This document shows, one piece after another, positions 34,980-44,590 of a DNA stretch of 64,000 nt. The notes beneath the pieces are model-generated. The model did no database searches. It was not told where the DNA came from and saw only the letters and a program-made list of their open reading frames with translations. The stretch is from the NCBI GenBank assembly GCA_964640855.1, contig CAZXIX010000003.1:62001-126000 (forward strand), written 5' to 3'. The position numbers and the translations under genes were made by a program. Source of the DNA: JAJDFU01 sp964640855. Its GTDB lineage: Bacteria; Bacteroidota; Bacteroidia; Chitinophagales; Saprospiraceae. Every line of letters begins with the position of its first letter. Within the stretch, counting starts at the first letter, position 1.

Positions 34980-35415
34980 GTTTTAATTTTCAGTTCTCAG
35001 CTAAGTTGAGAGTTGGGTTGGTTTCAAAGCAACCCGATGAAGGGGGGGAATGGTTTCAAAAGAAAGGGCTCGGATAAGAGCCTAAAATTCAAAACCAGAA
35101 ACTAAGTGTAAGGACAACTGAACTTATGGTAAAAATGATTAACTCTCGCCTCGATCTTGGTCAGGGCCAGACCAGAGACCAGAGGTCAGAGACGAGTAAG
35201 TAAAGGAATTGTTCTCTGGACTCTCGACTCTGGTCCAGGAGCAGGAGGATAGGGGAAAAAAGTTCCAAAATTTCCCACAAGTTCGCTTGTCACTACAACC
35301 AAGAATTAAGCAGCAGAGGGCTCTGCCTTTACCGGACATTTTTCCTTTTCTCTGACCATCAATCCCTTGATTCACTGTATCTTTATAAGCCGAACAAAAA
35401 ACAGTAGAAAATCAG
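34980..35415. other. Intergenic region with long imperfect inverted repeat
   Basis: 436 bp without a supported gene. GGGTTG (35015-35020) and CAACCC (35030-35035) form a short hairpin. A 23-nt segment at 35169-35191 is complementary at about 18 positions to 35214-35236, giving an imperfect hairpin built from repeated CCAGAG-type units. TATCTTTA at 35378-35385 is a seven-of-eight match to the -7 element upstream of the haloperoxidase gene. Confidence 0.5.
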
Positions 35416-36765
35416 ATGGTTATGAAACAGTGGATCCTCCCGATTCTTTTCCTGGCTTCCTTGTTCTCTTGTCAGAATGACAATCCGGATTATCAGGCCG
35501 AAGTGGCCGATCCGGAATTTTTGCACCGGTCAGTTGACAAGTTGACGGAGGTGATCGTGCACGATATTTTTTCACCACCCGTGGCGAGTCGCATTTATGT
35601 ATATCCCAGTATTGCAGCCTACGAGGTACTGCAACAAGAAAATACCTCCTATAAGACCCTGGCTGGCCAGGTGAATGAGCTTGGCCCCGTTCTGGAGCCG
35701 TACCCAGGTAAGGCGATCAGTTTGCCTCTGGCTGCCGTACAGGCTTATCTGACCGTGGGTAAAGCCCTGGTTTTTTCCGAAGACAAAATGGATGCTTTCC
35801 AGAGCAAGCTTTTTGAAGAGATCCGGGAGATCGGAGTTCCGGCCGAAGTTTGGGACCATTCCATTGCCTATGGCAACCAGGTAGCCGACCACGTTCTGGC
35901 CTGGTCAAGGGGCGATATGTATGCCGAGACCCGTTCCTACCCCAAATATTCCTTGCCCAACCGGGATGATCTTTGGGTACCCACCCCTCCGGCCTACATG
36001 AACGGCATCGAACCGCACTGGCGGGAAATACGGACTCTGGTGCTGGATTCCGCCCAGCAATTTGTTCCCCCTCCCCCCACCCCCTATAGTTCGGACCCCA
36101 ACAGTCAGTTCATGAAAGAGACCATGGAGGTCTATGAGGCCCTGGATGCGCCGGATGCCGGCGAGCGATTGTCCATCGCCAAGTTTTGGGATTGCAACCC
36201 CTATGTCATGCAGCAGACCGGCCACGTCATGTTCGCGACCAAGAAAATAACCCCGGGCGGTCACTGGATGGCCATCAGCACGCTCGTCGGGCGGAAGGAA
36301 GGTCTGGATATGCTGGCTTCCGCAGAGGTCTATGCGCGCACCAGCATCGCTCTCTTCGATGCCTTTATCAGTTGCTGGGATGAAAAATACCGAAGCAATC
36401 TGGTGCGTCCCGAGACGGTGATCAATCTTGAGATCGACCCCAATTGGATGCCGGCCTTGCAAACGCCTCCCTTTCCGGAATACACTTCCGGTCACAGCGT
36501 CATCTCCCGCGCGGCGGCCGTGACCCTTACGAATCTGCTGGGTGATGATTACGCCTTTGATGATGATACCGAGGAGGCCTACGGTCTGCCCACACGTTCC
36601 TTCACCTCTTTTTACCATGCTTCGGACGAGGCGGCGGTCAGCCGTTTGTATGGCGGCATTCATTACCGGCCGGCGATTTACAACGGCATAAAGCAGGGGG
36701 AGAAAGTAGGGCAATATATCTTACAGAATCTGACGACCCGGGTAGAGGACATCACACGGAAATAG
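35416..36765 (+). CDS. Vanadium-dependent haloperoxidase / PAP2-like lipoprotein
   Basis: 449 residues. Signal peptide with Cys19 after LASLFS, probably lipidated. The C-terminal half has the vanadate/phosphate pocket motifs of the haloperoxidase-PAP2 superfamily: FPEYTSGHSVISRAAA (His acid-base) and SRLYGGIHYRPA (Arg and His, vanadium ligand). The N-terminal helical region (VYPSIAAYEVL, FSEDKMDAFQ) is as in bacterial haloperoxidase-like proteins that face the periplasm. It may oxidise halide with peroxide or be a phosphatase; sequence alone does not decide. ATGs at 35416 and 35422 are both possible. Confidence 0.85.
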   Translation: MVMKQWILPILFLASLFSCQNDNPDYQAEVADPEFLHRSVDKLTEVIVHDIFSPPVASRIYVYPSIAAYEVLQQENTSYKTLAGQVNELGPVLEPYPGKAISLPLAAVQAYLTVGKALVFSEDKMDAFQSKLFEEIREIGVPAEVWDHSIAYGNQVADHVLAWSRGDMYAETRSYPKYSLPNRDDLWVPTPPAYMNGIEPHWREIRTLVLDSAQQFVPPPPTPYSSDPNSQFMKETMEVYEALDAPDAGERLSIAKFWDCNPYVMQQTGHVMFATKKITPGGHWMAISTLVGRKEGLDMLASAEVYARTSIALFDAFISCWDEKYRSNLVRPETVINLEIDPNWMPALQTPPFPEYTSGHSVISRAAAVTLTNLLGDDYAFDDDTEEAYGLPTRSFTSFYHASDEAAVSRLYGGIHYRPAIYNGIKQGEKVGQYILQNLTTRVEDITRK

Positions 36766-36957
36766 ATCGGCGGGCTGAAAGAGTGTGTTTTGGAGAGCAG
36801 CGTGCTGCCCCTTGTGACGGCAATCGTTGGTTTTGCTAACCCTTTCTTCTTTCCTCTTAACTTGATGTAACGGTTGAAGACTTTCTATGCGGAAAAGAGA
36901 AAACAGATCAGGGTGCAACTGTTTTGACTCGGGCCGCATATCTTGACCAGGCTATGA

Positions 36958-38163
36958 ATGCGATTGGAAACCATGAAAAACCAGACTAAAGAGCGGGCTA
37001 CCCGAATTTTCCCGGAGATCCGGGACATCCGCCGGCACCTGCACATGCATCCGGAACTCTCTTTTCAGGAAGTACAGTCCGGAAAATTCATTGCTCAAAA
37101 GCTGAAGGATTGGGGCATAACCCATCGGCATGGAGTGGCCGAAAACGGGGTAGTCGGAATCATTGAAGGGAAAAATCCGGGGAAAAAGACGATAGCTCTG
37201 CGAGCCGATTTTGACGCGCTTCCCATCCTGGAAGCCAACGAAGTGGAATACAAGTCCCGCCACGAAGGGATTATGCACGCCTGTGGCCACGATGTCCATA
37301 CGGCCTGCCTGTTTGGGGCAGCCCGGATCCTGCAGGAGTCACGAGATCAATTTGAAGGCTCCGTCAAGCTCATCTTCCAGCCGGGAGAAGAAAAACTTCC
37401 GGGAGGTGCCTCTCTCATGATTCGCGAAGGGGTGCTTGAAAACCCCAGGCCCGGAGCCATTTTCGGCCAACACGTTCATCCGCCGCTTGAGGTGGGAAAG
37501 GTGGGGTTTCGGCCGGGCTTTTACATGGCTTCGGCCGATGAACTTTACCTGACCGTGAAGGGGAGGGGCGGCCACGGCGCTCTTCCACACAAGTGCGTGG
37601 ACACCATCCTGATCTTTTCCCACATCATGACCGCTTTGCAACAGATCGTCAGCCGGAACACCAATCCCATAACGCCTTCGGTGCTTACCTTTGGCCAGGT
37701 GGCATCTACCGGCGGGGCTACCAATATCATCCCCGATGAAGTGAAAGCGCAGGGAACCTTCCGGACATTCGACGAGAAATGGCGAGCCCAGGCGCACGAC
37801 CGGATGCGCAAAATGGTAAGCTCGATAGCCGAAGGCATGGGCGGAAAGGCTGAACTAGACATCCTGGTGGGCTATCCGGCGCTTTACAACCATGAGGACT
37901 TGACCCGCAAAGCCCGTTCCTGGGCTCGTGAATATTTGGGAGAGGAAAATGTGGTAGACCTTCCTCAAAGGCTTTCGGCAGAAGATTTCTCCTTTTATTC
38001 CCAGCATATGCCCGCCTGTTTTTACCGGCTGGGCACGGGCAATCCGGAAAAAGGTATTGTGTCTCCGGTCCATACCGATACCTTTGATATAGATGAAGAT
38101 GCCCTGATCGTCGGTTCCGGTCTGATGGCCTGGCTGGCTGTCTGTGAGCTTAATGAAGGCTAG
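36958..38163 (+). CDS. M20 family metal-dependent amidohydrolase
   Basis: 401 residues (ATGs at 36958 and 36973). Motifs of the IAA-amino-acid hydrolase/hippuricase subgroup: RRHLHMHPELSFQE, LRADFDALPI, MHACGHDVHT (metal ligands), IFQPGEE (catalytic Glu), FGQHVHP, GRGGHGALPH in the lid domain and SAEDFSFY near the C-terminus. No signal peptide, so cytosolic. The enzyme should hydrolyse an N-acyl or amide bond of a modified amino acid. It is monocistronic by spacing (192 bp before and 376 bp after without genes). Confidence 0.92.
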   Translation: MRLETMKNQTKERATRIFPEIRDIRRHLHMHPELSFQEVQSGKFIAQKLKDWGITHRHGVAENGVVGIIEGKNPGKKTIALRADFDALPILEANEVEYKSRHEGIMHACGHDVHTACLFGAARILQESRDQFEGSVKLIFQPGEEKLPGGASLMIREGVLENPRPGAIFGQHVHPPLEVGKVGFRPGFYMASADELYLTVKGRGGHGALPHKCVDTILIFSHIMTALQQIVSRNTNPITPSVLTFGQVASTGGATNIIPDEVKAQGTFRTFDEKWRAQAHDRMRKMVSSIAEGMGGKAELDILVGYPALYNHEDLTRKARSWAREYLGEENVVDLPQRLSAEDFSFYSQHMPACFYRLGTGNPEKGIVSPVHTDTFDIDEDALIVGSGLMAWLAVCELNEG

Positions 38164-38508
38164 GACACTTTACCGGATAGCGGTTCATATGGAACTTCCC
38201 ATTCCCTTCGTTTTATCCCCTGCGGGAATTTGCGAATAGATTTGTTGCGGCTGTAGGGAGTCATTTTTAGCAATGGGGCCAGTGTCGAATTTAGCCGTTG
38301 CCTTTCCAGTCAGGTATTTTTCCGATTTCGGTTCTGCCGGAGGTTTCGAAAATCCGGACAACCGAATGCTCCCCGCGGGTCGACCCGCCTTCCGGACGGC
38401 AGGCGGGCTGCCGCCAAAGGAAGGATGAAAGATTGGGAATCGGCTTTCCATTCCCCGGATCCGTGTTGAGATGGGAGAGCCCTTTTTATGTACGAGTTGA
38501 TTTGTAAG
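38164..38508. other. Intergenic region with GC-rich hairpin
   Basis: No supported gene. CCCGCCT (38384-38390) pairs with AGGCGGG (38401-38407) around TCCGGACGGC, a short palindrome that may be a dispersed REP-like element or terminate transcription from the M20 gene; no T-run follows. Confidence 0.45.
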
Positions 38509-38516
38509 TACATTTG
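38509..38516 (+). promoter_or_regulatory. Candidate -7 element of the LOG gene
   Basis: TACATTTG is a perfect match to the Bacteroidota -7 consensus, placed 23 bp before the ATG at 38540. A -33 TTG at the right distance is missing, so the assignment rests on the -7 box alone. Confidence 0.45.
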
Positions 38517-38539
38517 CCCTCCAGCAAACAAAAATTAAC

Positions 38540-39265
38540 ATGGACGAAAACAGTTTACCGATCTCCCCGAAAAGCCGAATGAAAAGCTGGTCCAAAAAGC
38601 CGGAAGGCGAAGATGCCTGGACCATGTTCAAGGTGCAATCTGAATTCGTCCAGGGATTCGAGACCTTGAACGAGATCGGCCCCTGCGTTTCGATCTTCGG
38701 TTCGGCCCGTACCCGGCCTGATGATCCCTACTACATCAAAGGCGTGGAAGTAGCGCGACTGCTTACCGAGGAAGGCTACGGGGTAATTACAGGCGGAGGA
38801 CCGGGCATAATGGAGGCGGCCAACAAAGGAGCCCGGATGGCCGGGGGGAAATCGGCGGGCATAGCCATTAAACTTCCTTTTGAAAAGGGGTACAACGATT
38901 TCGTGGATGAGGATAAAGTCGTCACTTTCAAATACTTCTTTGTCCGCAAGGTGATGTTCGTCAAATATGCACAGGCTTTTGTGGTCTTGCCCGGAGGATT
39001 CGGTACGCTGGATGAATTGTTCGAGGTCCTGACGCTGGTCCAGACCCAAAAGATTTCTGAAGTGCCCGTTATCCTGATCGGGAAAGACTTTTGGGGAGGG
39101 ATGCTCGACTGGATACAGAAAACCGTTTTCGAACAGTTCAGAAACATCGCCGCCGGCGATCTGGATCTCATGCCCCTGACGGATGATCCGGAAGAAGCTG
39201 TAGAGATCATCAACCGATTTTACCGGGCCAAATCGGATCAACTCGGGCCGAACTATCAACTATAA
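38540..39265 (+). CDS. LOG family protein (TIGR00730, Rossmann-fold nucleotide hydrolase)
   Basis: 241 residues. CVSIFGSARTRPDDPYY, GYGVITGGGPGIMEAANKGA and the catalytic signature PGGFGTLDELFE (about 151-162) define the LOG/lysine-decarboxylase-like family. Members hydrolyse nucleoside monophosphates to free base and ribose 5-phosphate, known best from cytokinin activation in plants; in bacteria they are thought to act in nucleotide salvage or stress. The N-terminal 45 residues are charged and extend beyond the core. Cytosolic. An acyl-carrier-like gene follows 65 bp later. Confidence 0.93.
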   Translation: MDENSLPISPKSRMKSWSKKPEGEDAWTMFKVQSEFVQGFETLNEIGPCVSIFGSARTRPDDPYYIKGVEVARLLTEEGYGVITGGGPGIMEAANKGARMAGGKSAGIAIKLPFEKGYNDFVDEDKVVTFKYFFVRKVMFVKYAQAFVVLPGGFGTLDELFEVLTLVQTQKISEVPVILIGKDFWGGMLDWIQKTVFEQFRNIAAGDLDLMPLTDDPEEAVEIINRFYRAKSDQLGPNYQL

Positions 39266-39330
39266 CTGGCCTTTTGTCGGGAAGCAACGAATTTCAAGGT
39301 CTACACGTTATACCATCGAACGTATACCAA

Positions 39331-39582
39331 ATGTACTCCCCTATGTTGATGTCCGAAGAAAAAATGCGTGAAGTACTGGCCTTGCTTCTGAATGTAGAGG
39401 TCAAAAACATTTACCCCTCTACCAGCCTTCGCCACGACCTGTTCCTGGATGACGTAGACCTTAAGCTGCTCATTTCCGCCCTCGAACTGCGCATGGGGGT
39501 TTATCTGAGCGACGAAGAAGCCTCCTCCATCGATACGGTCCAGGACCTCACCTATAACCTGCAGCGCCGCGCTGCCGCTTGA
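39331..39582 (+). CDS. Acyl-carrier-like protein lacking the phosphopantetheine serine
   Basis: 83 residues from ATG 39331 (a longer frame exists only from a TTG). The order of helices and the spacing IYPSTSLRHDLFLDDVDLK, then SALELRMGVYLSDEEASSIDTVQDL, follow acyl carrier proteins (LGADSLDTVEL, then MALEEEF, then TTVQ). At the place of the modified Ser in DSL the sequence is Asp40-Asp41-Val42, so no 4'-phosphopantetheine can be attached. It may be a regulatory or scaffold homologue of ACP. I am fairly sure of the fold and unsure of the role. It is 65 bp downstream of the LOG gene, possibly co-transcribed. Confidence 0.65.
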   Translation: MYSPMLMSEEKMREVLALLLNVEVKNIYPSTSLRHDLFLDDVDLKLLISALELRMGVYLSDEEASSIDTVQDLTYNLQRRAAA

Positions 39583-39945
39583 ATCCTTTGGACAGCAAAC
39601 CAGCATGCCCTGCCCTTGTATCGTCCGTACCGGAGACTTCCACTTCCGTTGCCCCCGATGAGGCCCGAAGGGCGTTTGGAAATTAAGGCATCCTCCCAAA
39701 CTACGTACAAACCCGAAAGCCTGGAGAGTTGAAAGTAGCCTAATGGCCCACCACAGGCTAACCCAAAGCCAAAGTTTTGTCCTATGCAAGGGGGAATTTC
39801 ATTCCTTCCCAGACCATCCGGCCGGGTATTATTCCACATCCTGTGGATAAAAACTCAGCGGGAACCTCCTTCTTTTTTTATATTTTGAAAGAATATTGTT
39901 TTTTACAAAATTTATACAAACCAATAGTTTTTAACCCCTGGGTTT
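39583..39945. other. Leader region of dnaE, no gene seen
   Basis: 363 bp. The last 70 bp are markedly AT-rich (around 39870-39935) and probably contain the dnaE promoter, but I see no full TANNTTTG with a spaced TTG. Open frames here on either strand have no recognisable product. Confidence 0.5.
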
Positions 39946-42900
39946 ATGCCGGATTTCTGCCACCTACATTGTCATACTCAATTTTCTCTGCTCGACGGAG
40001 CTGCTTCCATCGAGTCTATGATGGACAAGGCCAAGAACGACGGCCAAAAAGGGGTGGCCCTGACGGATCACGGCAATATGTTCGGGGCCTTCAAGTTTGT
40101 AGCCGAAGCCCGCAAAAGGGATCTCAAACCCATTGTCGGTTGCGAGTTTTACCTCGTGGAAGACCGGCACAAACAGTCGTTCTCGCGGGCCAAAGGCGAG
40201 TCCGACAAGCGTTTTCATCAGCTTCTGCTGGCCAAAGGCCAAAAGGGGTACGAGAATCTGTCCAAACTCTGTTCCCTCGGCTACATCGAAGGGCTTTACG
40301 GTAAATACCCCCGCATCGATAAGGAATTGATCGAACAGCATCACGAAGGCCTGATCGCCACCTCCTGCTGCATCGGTGCGGAGATTCCCCAGGCCTTGCT
40401 GCACGGACGGGACGAGGAGGCCGAAAAAATGCTGCGCTGGTGGCTGGATTTATTCGGGGAGGATTACTACATCGAGCTGCAGCGCCACAAGGGGTTGGAA
40501 AATATCGACGGTTTGGGGGTAAGCCAGGAAGATGTCAACCAAAAATTGCTGGCCCTTGCCAAAAAGTACAACGTCAAGACCATCGTTACCAACGATTCCC
40601 ACTACGTAGAGGAAGATGACTGGATGCCGCACGATATTCTCCTGTGCGTCAATACCAACAGCCACCTGGATGAGGAGAAGCGCTTCAAGTTCCCGAGTTC
40701 GGACTTCTACTTCAAGTCCCAGGCCGAAATGAATCACCTCTTCCGGGATGTTCCGGAAGGAGTCGACAATACCCAGGAAATCCTGGACAAGGTGGACAAC
40801 CTGGAGTTGGCGCGGGACGTGCTGCTACCGGCCTATCCCATACCCGGGGGATTCGACTCCCAGGATGCTTATCTGAGACATCTGACCTTTGAGGGCGCCA
40901 AACGACGATACGGGACCATCACCCCCAACATCAAGGAACGACTGGATTTTGAGCTCGAGGTCATCCGGCAATCCGGCTATCCGGGTTACTTTCTCATCGT
41001 ACAGGATTTCACCAATACGGCCCGCGAAATGGGGGTGAGCGTCGGTCCCGGCCGCGGATCCGCTGCCGGTTCGGCGGTAGCCTACTGCATCGGGATCACC
41101 AACGTGGATCCGATCAAATACGATCTGCTCTTCGAGCGCTTCCTGAATCCGGAGCGGGTAAGCATGCCGGATATCGATATCGATTTCGATGATGAAGGCC
41201 GTCAGAAGGTGATCGATTACGTCATTGACAAATACGGGCGCAACCAGGTGGCCCAGATCGTTACCTACGGTACCATGGCCGCCAAATCCAGCATGCGGGA
41301 TGTTGGCCGGGTGATGAACATTCCCCTGGGCGATGTAGACCGGGTGGCCAAGGCTTTCCCCTCCCATCTGAAGGCCAGCCTCGCCAAAGTCCTGGAGGCC
41401 GAAGACATCAATGCCAAGCTAAAGGAACAAATGAATTCGGAGGACGTAGAGCGCGCCTACAAATTCAGGGAACTGGCCAGGCAGGAGGACGAGATCGGGG
41501 AAATGATCCGCACCGCCCAGCGGCTGGAAGGTTCTGTGCGGAATACGGGGATCCATGCCTGCGGCGTCGTGATCACGCCCGACGAAATCACCAAATACGT
41601 ACCGGTGAAGGTGGATAAGGGGGAAGATATGCTGATCTCCCAGTTCGACAACTCCGTAGCCGAATCCGCCGGGCTTCTGAAGATGGACTTCCTCGGTCTG
41701 AAAACCCTGACCATCATCAAGGATGCTGTCCGAATGGTGGAGGAAAACCACGGGCTCGAACTCGATATGGATGAAGTCCCCCTGGAGGATCAGAAAACCT
41801 ACGAACTTTTCCAGTGCGGAGAGACGGTCGGGATTTTCCAGTACGAAAGTTCCGGCATGCAAAAGTATATGAAGGAGCTGGTGCCTACCTCCTTCGAAGA
41901 TCTCATCGCCATGAACGCCCTCTATCGGCCTGGCCCGCTTGAATACATTCCCAACTTCATTGCCCGGAAGCACGGCCGCGAACCCATAACCTACGATCTT
42001 CCCGACATGCAGGAATTCCTGGAAGATACCTATGGGATCACCGTGTATCAGGAACAGGTTATGCTGCTTAGCCAAAAGTTGGCCGGATTTACCAAAGGCC
42101 AGGCGGATCTGCTTCGCAAGGCCATGGGGAAAAAGAAGAAAAAGCTCATTGATGAGCTGCACCCCAAGTTTATGGCCGGGGGAGAGGAAAGAGGCCATCC
42201 CCGGGAAAAGCTGGAAAAGATCTGGAAAGACTGGGAAGCTTTTGCCTCCTATGCATTCAACAAATCCCACTCGACCTGCTATGCCCTCGTAGCTTTTCAG
42301 ACAGCTTATCTCAAGGCTCATTATCCGGCCGAATTCATGGCCTCGGTTTTGACCCACAATAAGAACGACATTTCCAAGATCACCTTCTTCCTTCAGGAGT
42401 GTAAGCGGATGGGACTGCGTGTGCTGGGCCCCTCGGTCAATGAGTCCGTTTCCGATTTTTCCGTGAATGAAGAGGGCCATATCCGTTTCGGGCTTTCCGC
42501 CTTGAAAGGGGTCGGGGAAGGACCGGTGGAAGAACTCTTGGAAGAGCGGAATAACGCCGGCCCCTTCGAAAGCATCTTCGACCTGGTCCGCCGTTGCAGT
42601 CTTAAATCGGTCAATAAGAAAGTCATGGAGAGCCTGGCTTTCGGAGGCGCCTTCGATTGCTTCCAGGGGGTGCATAGGGCCCAGTATTTCGCACCTTCCG
42701 AAAAATACGAAAGCCTCCTGGAGCACGCCCTCAAATATGGGCATGCCCACAAACACCAGCAAGCTCAGGCAGCCGTCAGTCTGTTTGGAGGCACGGATGA
42801 GGCCACGATCCCGGAACCTTCCATTCCGGAGTCGCGCGAATGGAGCCTCCTGGAAGCGCTGACCAAGGAAAAAGGCGTTACCGGTATCTACATCAGCGGT

Positions 42901-43479
42901 CATCCCCTGGATGACTATCGGCTGGAAATGAATCACTTCATCACCTGCTCTTTGACCGAGATCGACCGGTTTCAGCAGAACGGTTCCATACAGGTGGCCG
43001 GGATCGTGGTGCAGGCCCAGCATCGGATCAGCAAAAACGGGAACGGCTGGGGGGCATTCACCCTGCAGGATTTTGAGGGCAGCCGGGAATTCCGCCTGTT
43101 CGGCGAGGATTACCAGCGATACAAGCATTTGTTGGAGGAGGGGATCGCTGTCTACGTGATAGGCGGTTTCCAAAGGTCCTGGCGCAACGATGATATGGAA
43201 TTCCGAATCAAAGAGATGCGCCTCCTGGAAGGGGTGGCCCAGGACCAAACCCGGCAAATTACCCTCAAATTGTCCGTAGATCGGATCAGTTCTGAACTGG
43301 TTGAAGAATTGAACCTGCTGTGCCAAAATCACCCCGGAGATCATTCGATCCGTTTCACGCTTATCGACCGGCACAAGAAGATCAAACTACCCATGAAGGC
43401 CCGGGCCTGCCAGGTGACAGCCAGCCAGGATTTTGTTCGGGCGCTCGACCGCCTGGATATCCCTTACGCCCTGAATTGA
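39946..43479 (+). CDS. dnaE: DNA polymerase III subunit alpha
   Basis: 1177 residues, the main replicative polymerase. The N-terminal PHP domain begins MPDFCHLHCHTQFSLLDGA with metal-ligand type histidines. GPGRGSAAGS is at about 367-376, and the catalytic aspartates are in MPDIDIDFDDEGR (Asp409 and Asp411) with the third in LLKMDFLGLKTL. The fingers, the helix-hairpin-helix region and a C-terminal OB domain (IQVAGIVVQAQHRISKNGNG) complete the chain. Length and order are those of DnaE rather than PolC. The gene is single and on the plus strand. Confidence 0.97.
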   Translation: MPDFCHLHCHTQFSLLDGAASIESMMDKAKNDGQKGVALTDHGNMFGAFKFVAEARKRDLKPIVGCEFYLVEDRHKQSFSRAKGESDKRFHQLLLAKGQKGYENLSKLCSLGYIEGLYGKYPRIDKELIEQHHEGLIATSCCIGAEIPQALLHGRDEEAEKMLRWWLDLFGEDYYIELQRHKGLENIDGLGVSQEDVNQKLLALAKKYNVKTIVTNDSHYVEEDDWMPHDILLCVNTNSHLDEEKRFKFPSSDFYFKSQAEMNHLFRDVPEGVDNTQEILDKVDNLELARDVLLPAYPIPGGFDSQDAYLRHLTFEGAKRRYGTITPNIKERLDFELEVIRQSGYPGYFLIVQDFTNTAREMGVSVGPGRGSAAGSAVAYCIGITNVDPIKYDLLFERFLNPERVSMPDIDIDFDDEGRQKVIDYVIDKYGRNQVAQIVTYGTMAAKSSMRDVGRVMNIPLGDVDRVAKAFPSHLKASLAKVLEAEDINAKLKEQMNSEDVERAYKFRELARQEDEIGEMIRTAQRLEGSVRNTGIHACGVVITPDEITKYVPVKVDKGEDMLISQFDNSVAESAGLLKMDFLGLKTLTIIKDAVRMVEENHGLELDMDEVPLEDQKTYELFQCGETVGIFQYESSGMQKYMKELVPTSFEDLIAMNALYRPGPLEYIPNFIARKHGREPITYDLPDMQEFLEDTYGITVYQEQVMLLSQKLAGFTKGQADLLRKAMGKKKKKLIDELHPKFMAGGEERGHPREKLEKIWKDWEAFASYAFNKSHSTCYALVAFQTAYLKAHYPAEFMASVLTHNKNDISKITFFLQECKRMGLRVLGPSVNESVSDFSVNEEGHIRFGLSALKGVGEGPVEELLEERNNAGPFESIFDLVRRCSLKSVNKKVMESLAFGGAFDCFQGVHRAQYFAPSEKYESLLEHALKYGHAHKHQQAQAAVSLFGGTDEATIPEPSIPESREWSLLEALTKEKGVTGIYISGHPLDDYRLEMNHFITCSLTEIDRFQQNGSIQVAGIVVQAQHRISKNGNGWGAFTLQDFEGSREFRLFGEDYQRYKHLLEEGIAVYVIGGFQRSWRNDDMEFRIKEMRLLEGVAQDQTRQITLKLSVDRISSELVEELNLLCQNHPGDHSIRFTLIDRHKKIKLPMKARACQVTASQDFVRALDRLDIPYALN

Positions 43480-43527
43480 AACCGTTGGGCAAAAGCTCGT
43501 TCCTTTACTTATTTTTAGCAGGTGAAA

Positions 43528-44529
43528 ATGCTGCTTCTCCAGCTGCTTTTATGTATGGTCTTCTATTCAGGTTTCTCCCAGGATAAACCCATCTTCCCTC
43601 TATTTATAGCTCCTGACCTGGATACGAATTACATCGATTTGCAGCGGGACCAATGGTCCATTCGCGCCTTCTCCACGCTGAAGTATCATGCCTTGCGGGT
43701 TCGGGACAAAAGCCTGGGGGAAAAGGCCCGATTTTTTCCCAATAATATTTTTTCCGTTGGCGTTGGTTTTGCCTACCGGTTTTGGTTGGTCGACCTGGGA
43801 GTCGCGATCAATCCCAACCGGGAAGACGGAACGGAAGCATTCGATCTGCAAACCAGCGTTTTGCTGGGTTCCCGGCACTTAATAAGCATCGGTTTTCAAC
43901 GATATAAGGGCTTTAATGTCAATGGCCTGGAAGAAGATGTTTTCCGAAACGACATTCGGGTTATTTATGGGGGCATAGATTATTCGTATTATTTCAATTA
44001 TCGAAAGCTGTCCATGCGGGCGGTATTTCGGGGGGATCTTCGTCAGCTGAAGTCCTCTTTTTCCCCCATCCTGGGGGGCTTTATATCAGCTGATTACGTG
44101 AAAGCGGATTCCAGCCTGATCCCGGACAACCGTTTCCCGACGGAAGCCCAGATCGTGGACGCCAACGTCTGGATCACAGGTGTACACGGGGGCGCGGCCG
44201 GAAGTTGGGTCGTCGGCAGGAATCTGATTCTCTATGGCAGCGCAACCGCCGGGATCGGAATGGAGTGGGGTAACATTCAGGCAGAGGGCTCCAATTTGAA
44301 CCTTTTGGGCGGACCCGCCTGGAAGTTTAACTTTTATGCAGCCATCATGTACACCCATCCTCGCTTTTACCTGGGAATAAGTGGAAACAACATGTTGTAT
44401 CTCCCGTCCATCACCAGAGACATTCACTACCAATATGGTTTAGGGAAGATTAAATTACTGTTCGGATGGCGCTTTTTCTCCCGCGTCGGCTTTCTGGAAA
44501 AAGCTAATCGGCTTTTAGAGAAAAGATGA
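43528..44529 (+). CDS. DUF4421-like outer-membrane protein
   Basis: 333 residues from ATG 43528 (a GTG lies two codons upstream). Signal peptide ending GFSQ. The rest is rich in alternating hydrophobic strands with aromatic ends, such as FSVGVGFAYRFWLVDLGVA and HLISIGFQRYKGFNV, consistent with a beta-barrel of about 12-14 strands. The start of the mature part (DTNYIDLQRDQWSIRAFSTL) resembles the Bacteroidota DUF4421 family. Function unknown. It lies 48 bp after dnaE but is unlikely to be related to replication. Confidence 0.7.
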   Translation: MLLLQLLLCMVFYSGFSQDKPIFPLFIAPDLDTNYIDLQRDQWSIRAFSTLKYHALRVRDKSLGEKARFFPNNIFSVGVGFAYRFWLVDLGVAINPNREDGTEAFDLQTSVLLGSRHLISIGFQRYKGFNVNGLEEDVFRNDIRVIYGGIDYSYYFNYRKLSMRAVFRGDLRQLKSSFSPILGGFISADYVKADSSLIPDNRFPTEAQIVDANVWITGVHGGAAGSWVVGRNLILYGSATAGIGMEWGNIQAEGSNLNLLGGPAWKFNFYAAIMYTHPRFYLGISGNNMLYLPSITRDIHYQYGLGKIKLLFGWRFFSRVGFLEKANRLLEKR

Positions 44530-44590
44530 CAGGCTTTTTGTGCCCGTTAGGAAATCCCTTGTCCATCAAGGACCCAAACGGATCTGCGCT

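Noticed and set aside
35139..35375. 78-codon minus-strand frame
   Set aside because: Spans the imperfect hairpin and has no recognisable features.
41419..43374. Minus-strand open frame of 651 codons inside dnaE
   Set aside because: Antisense shadow of a highly conserved polymerase gene.
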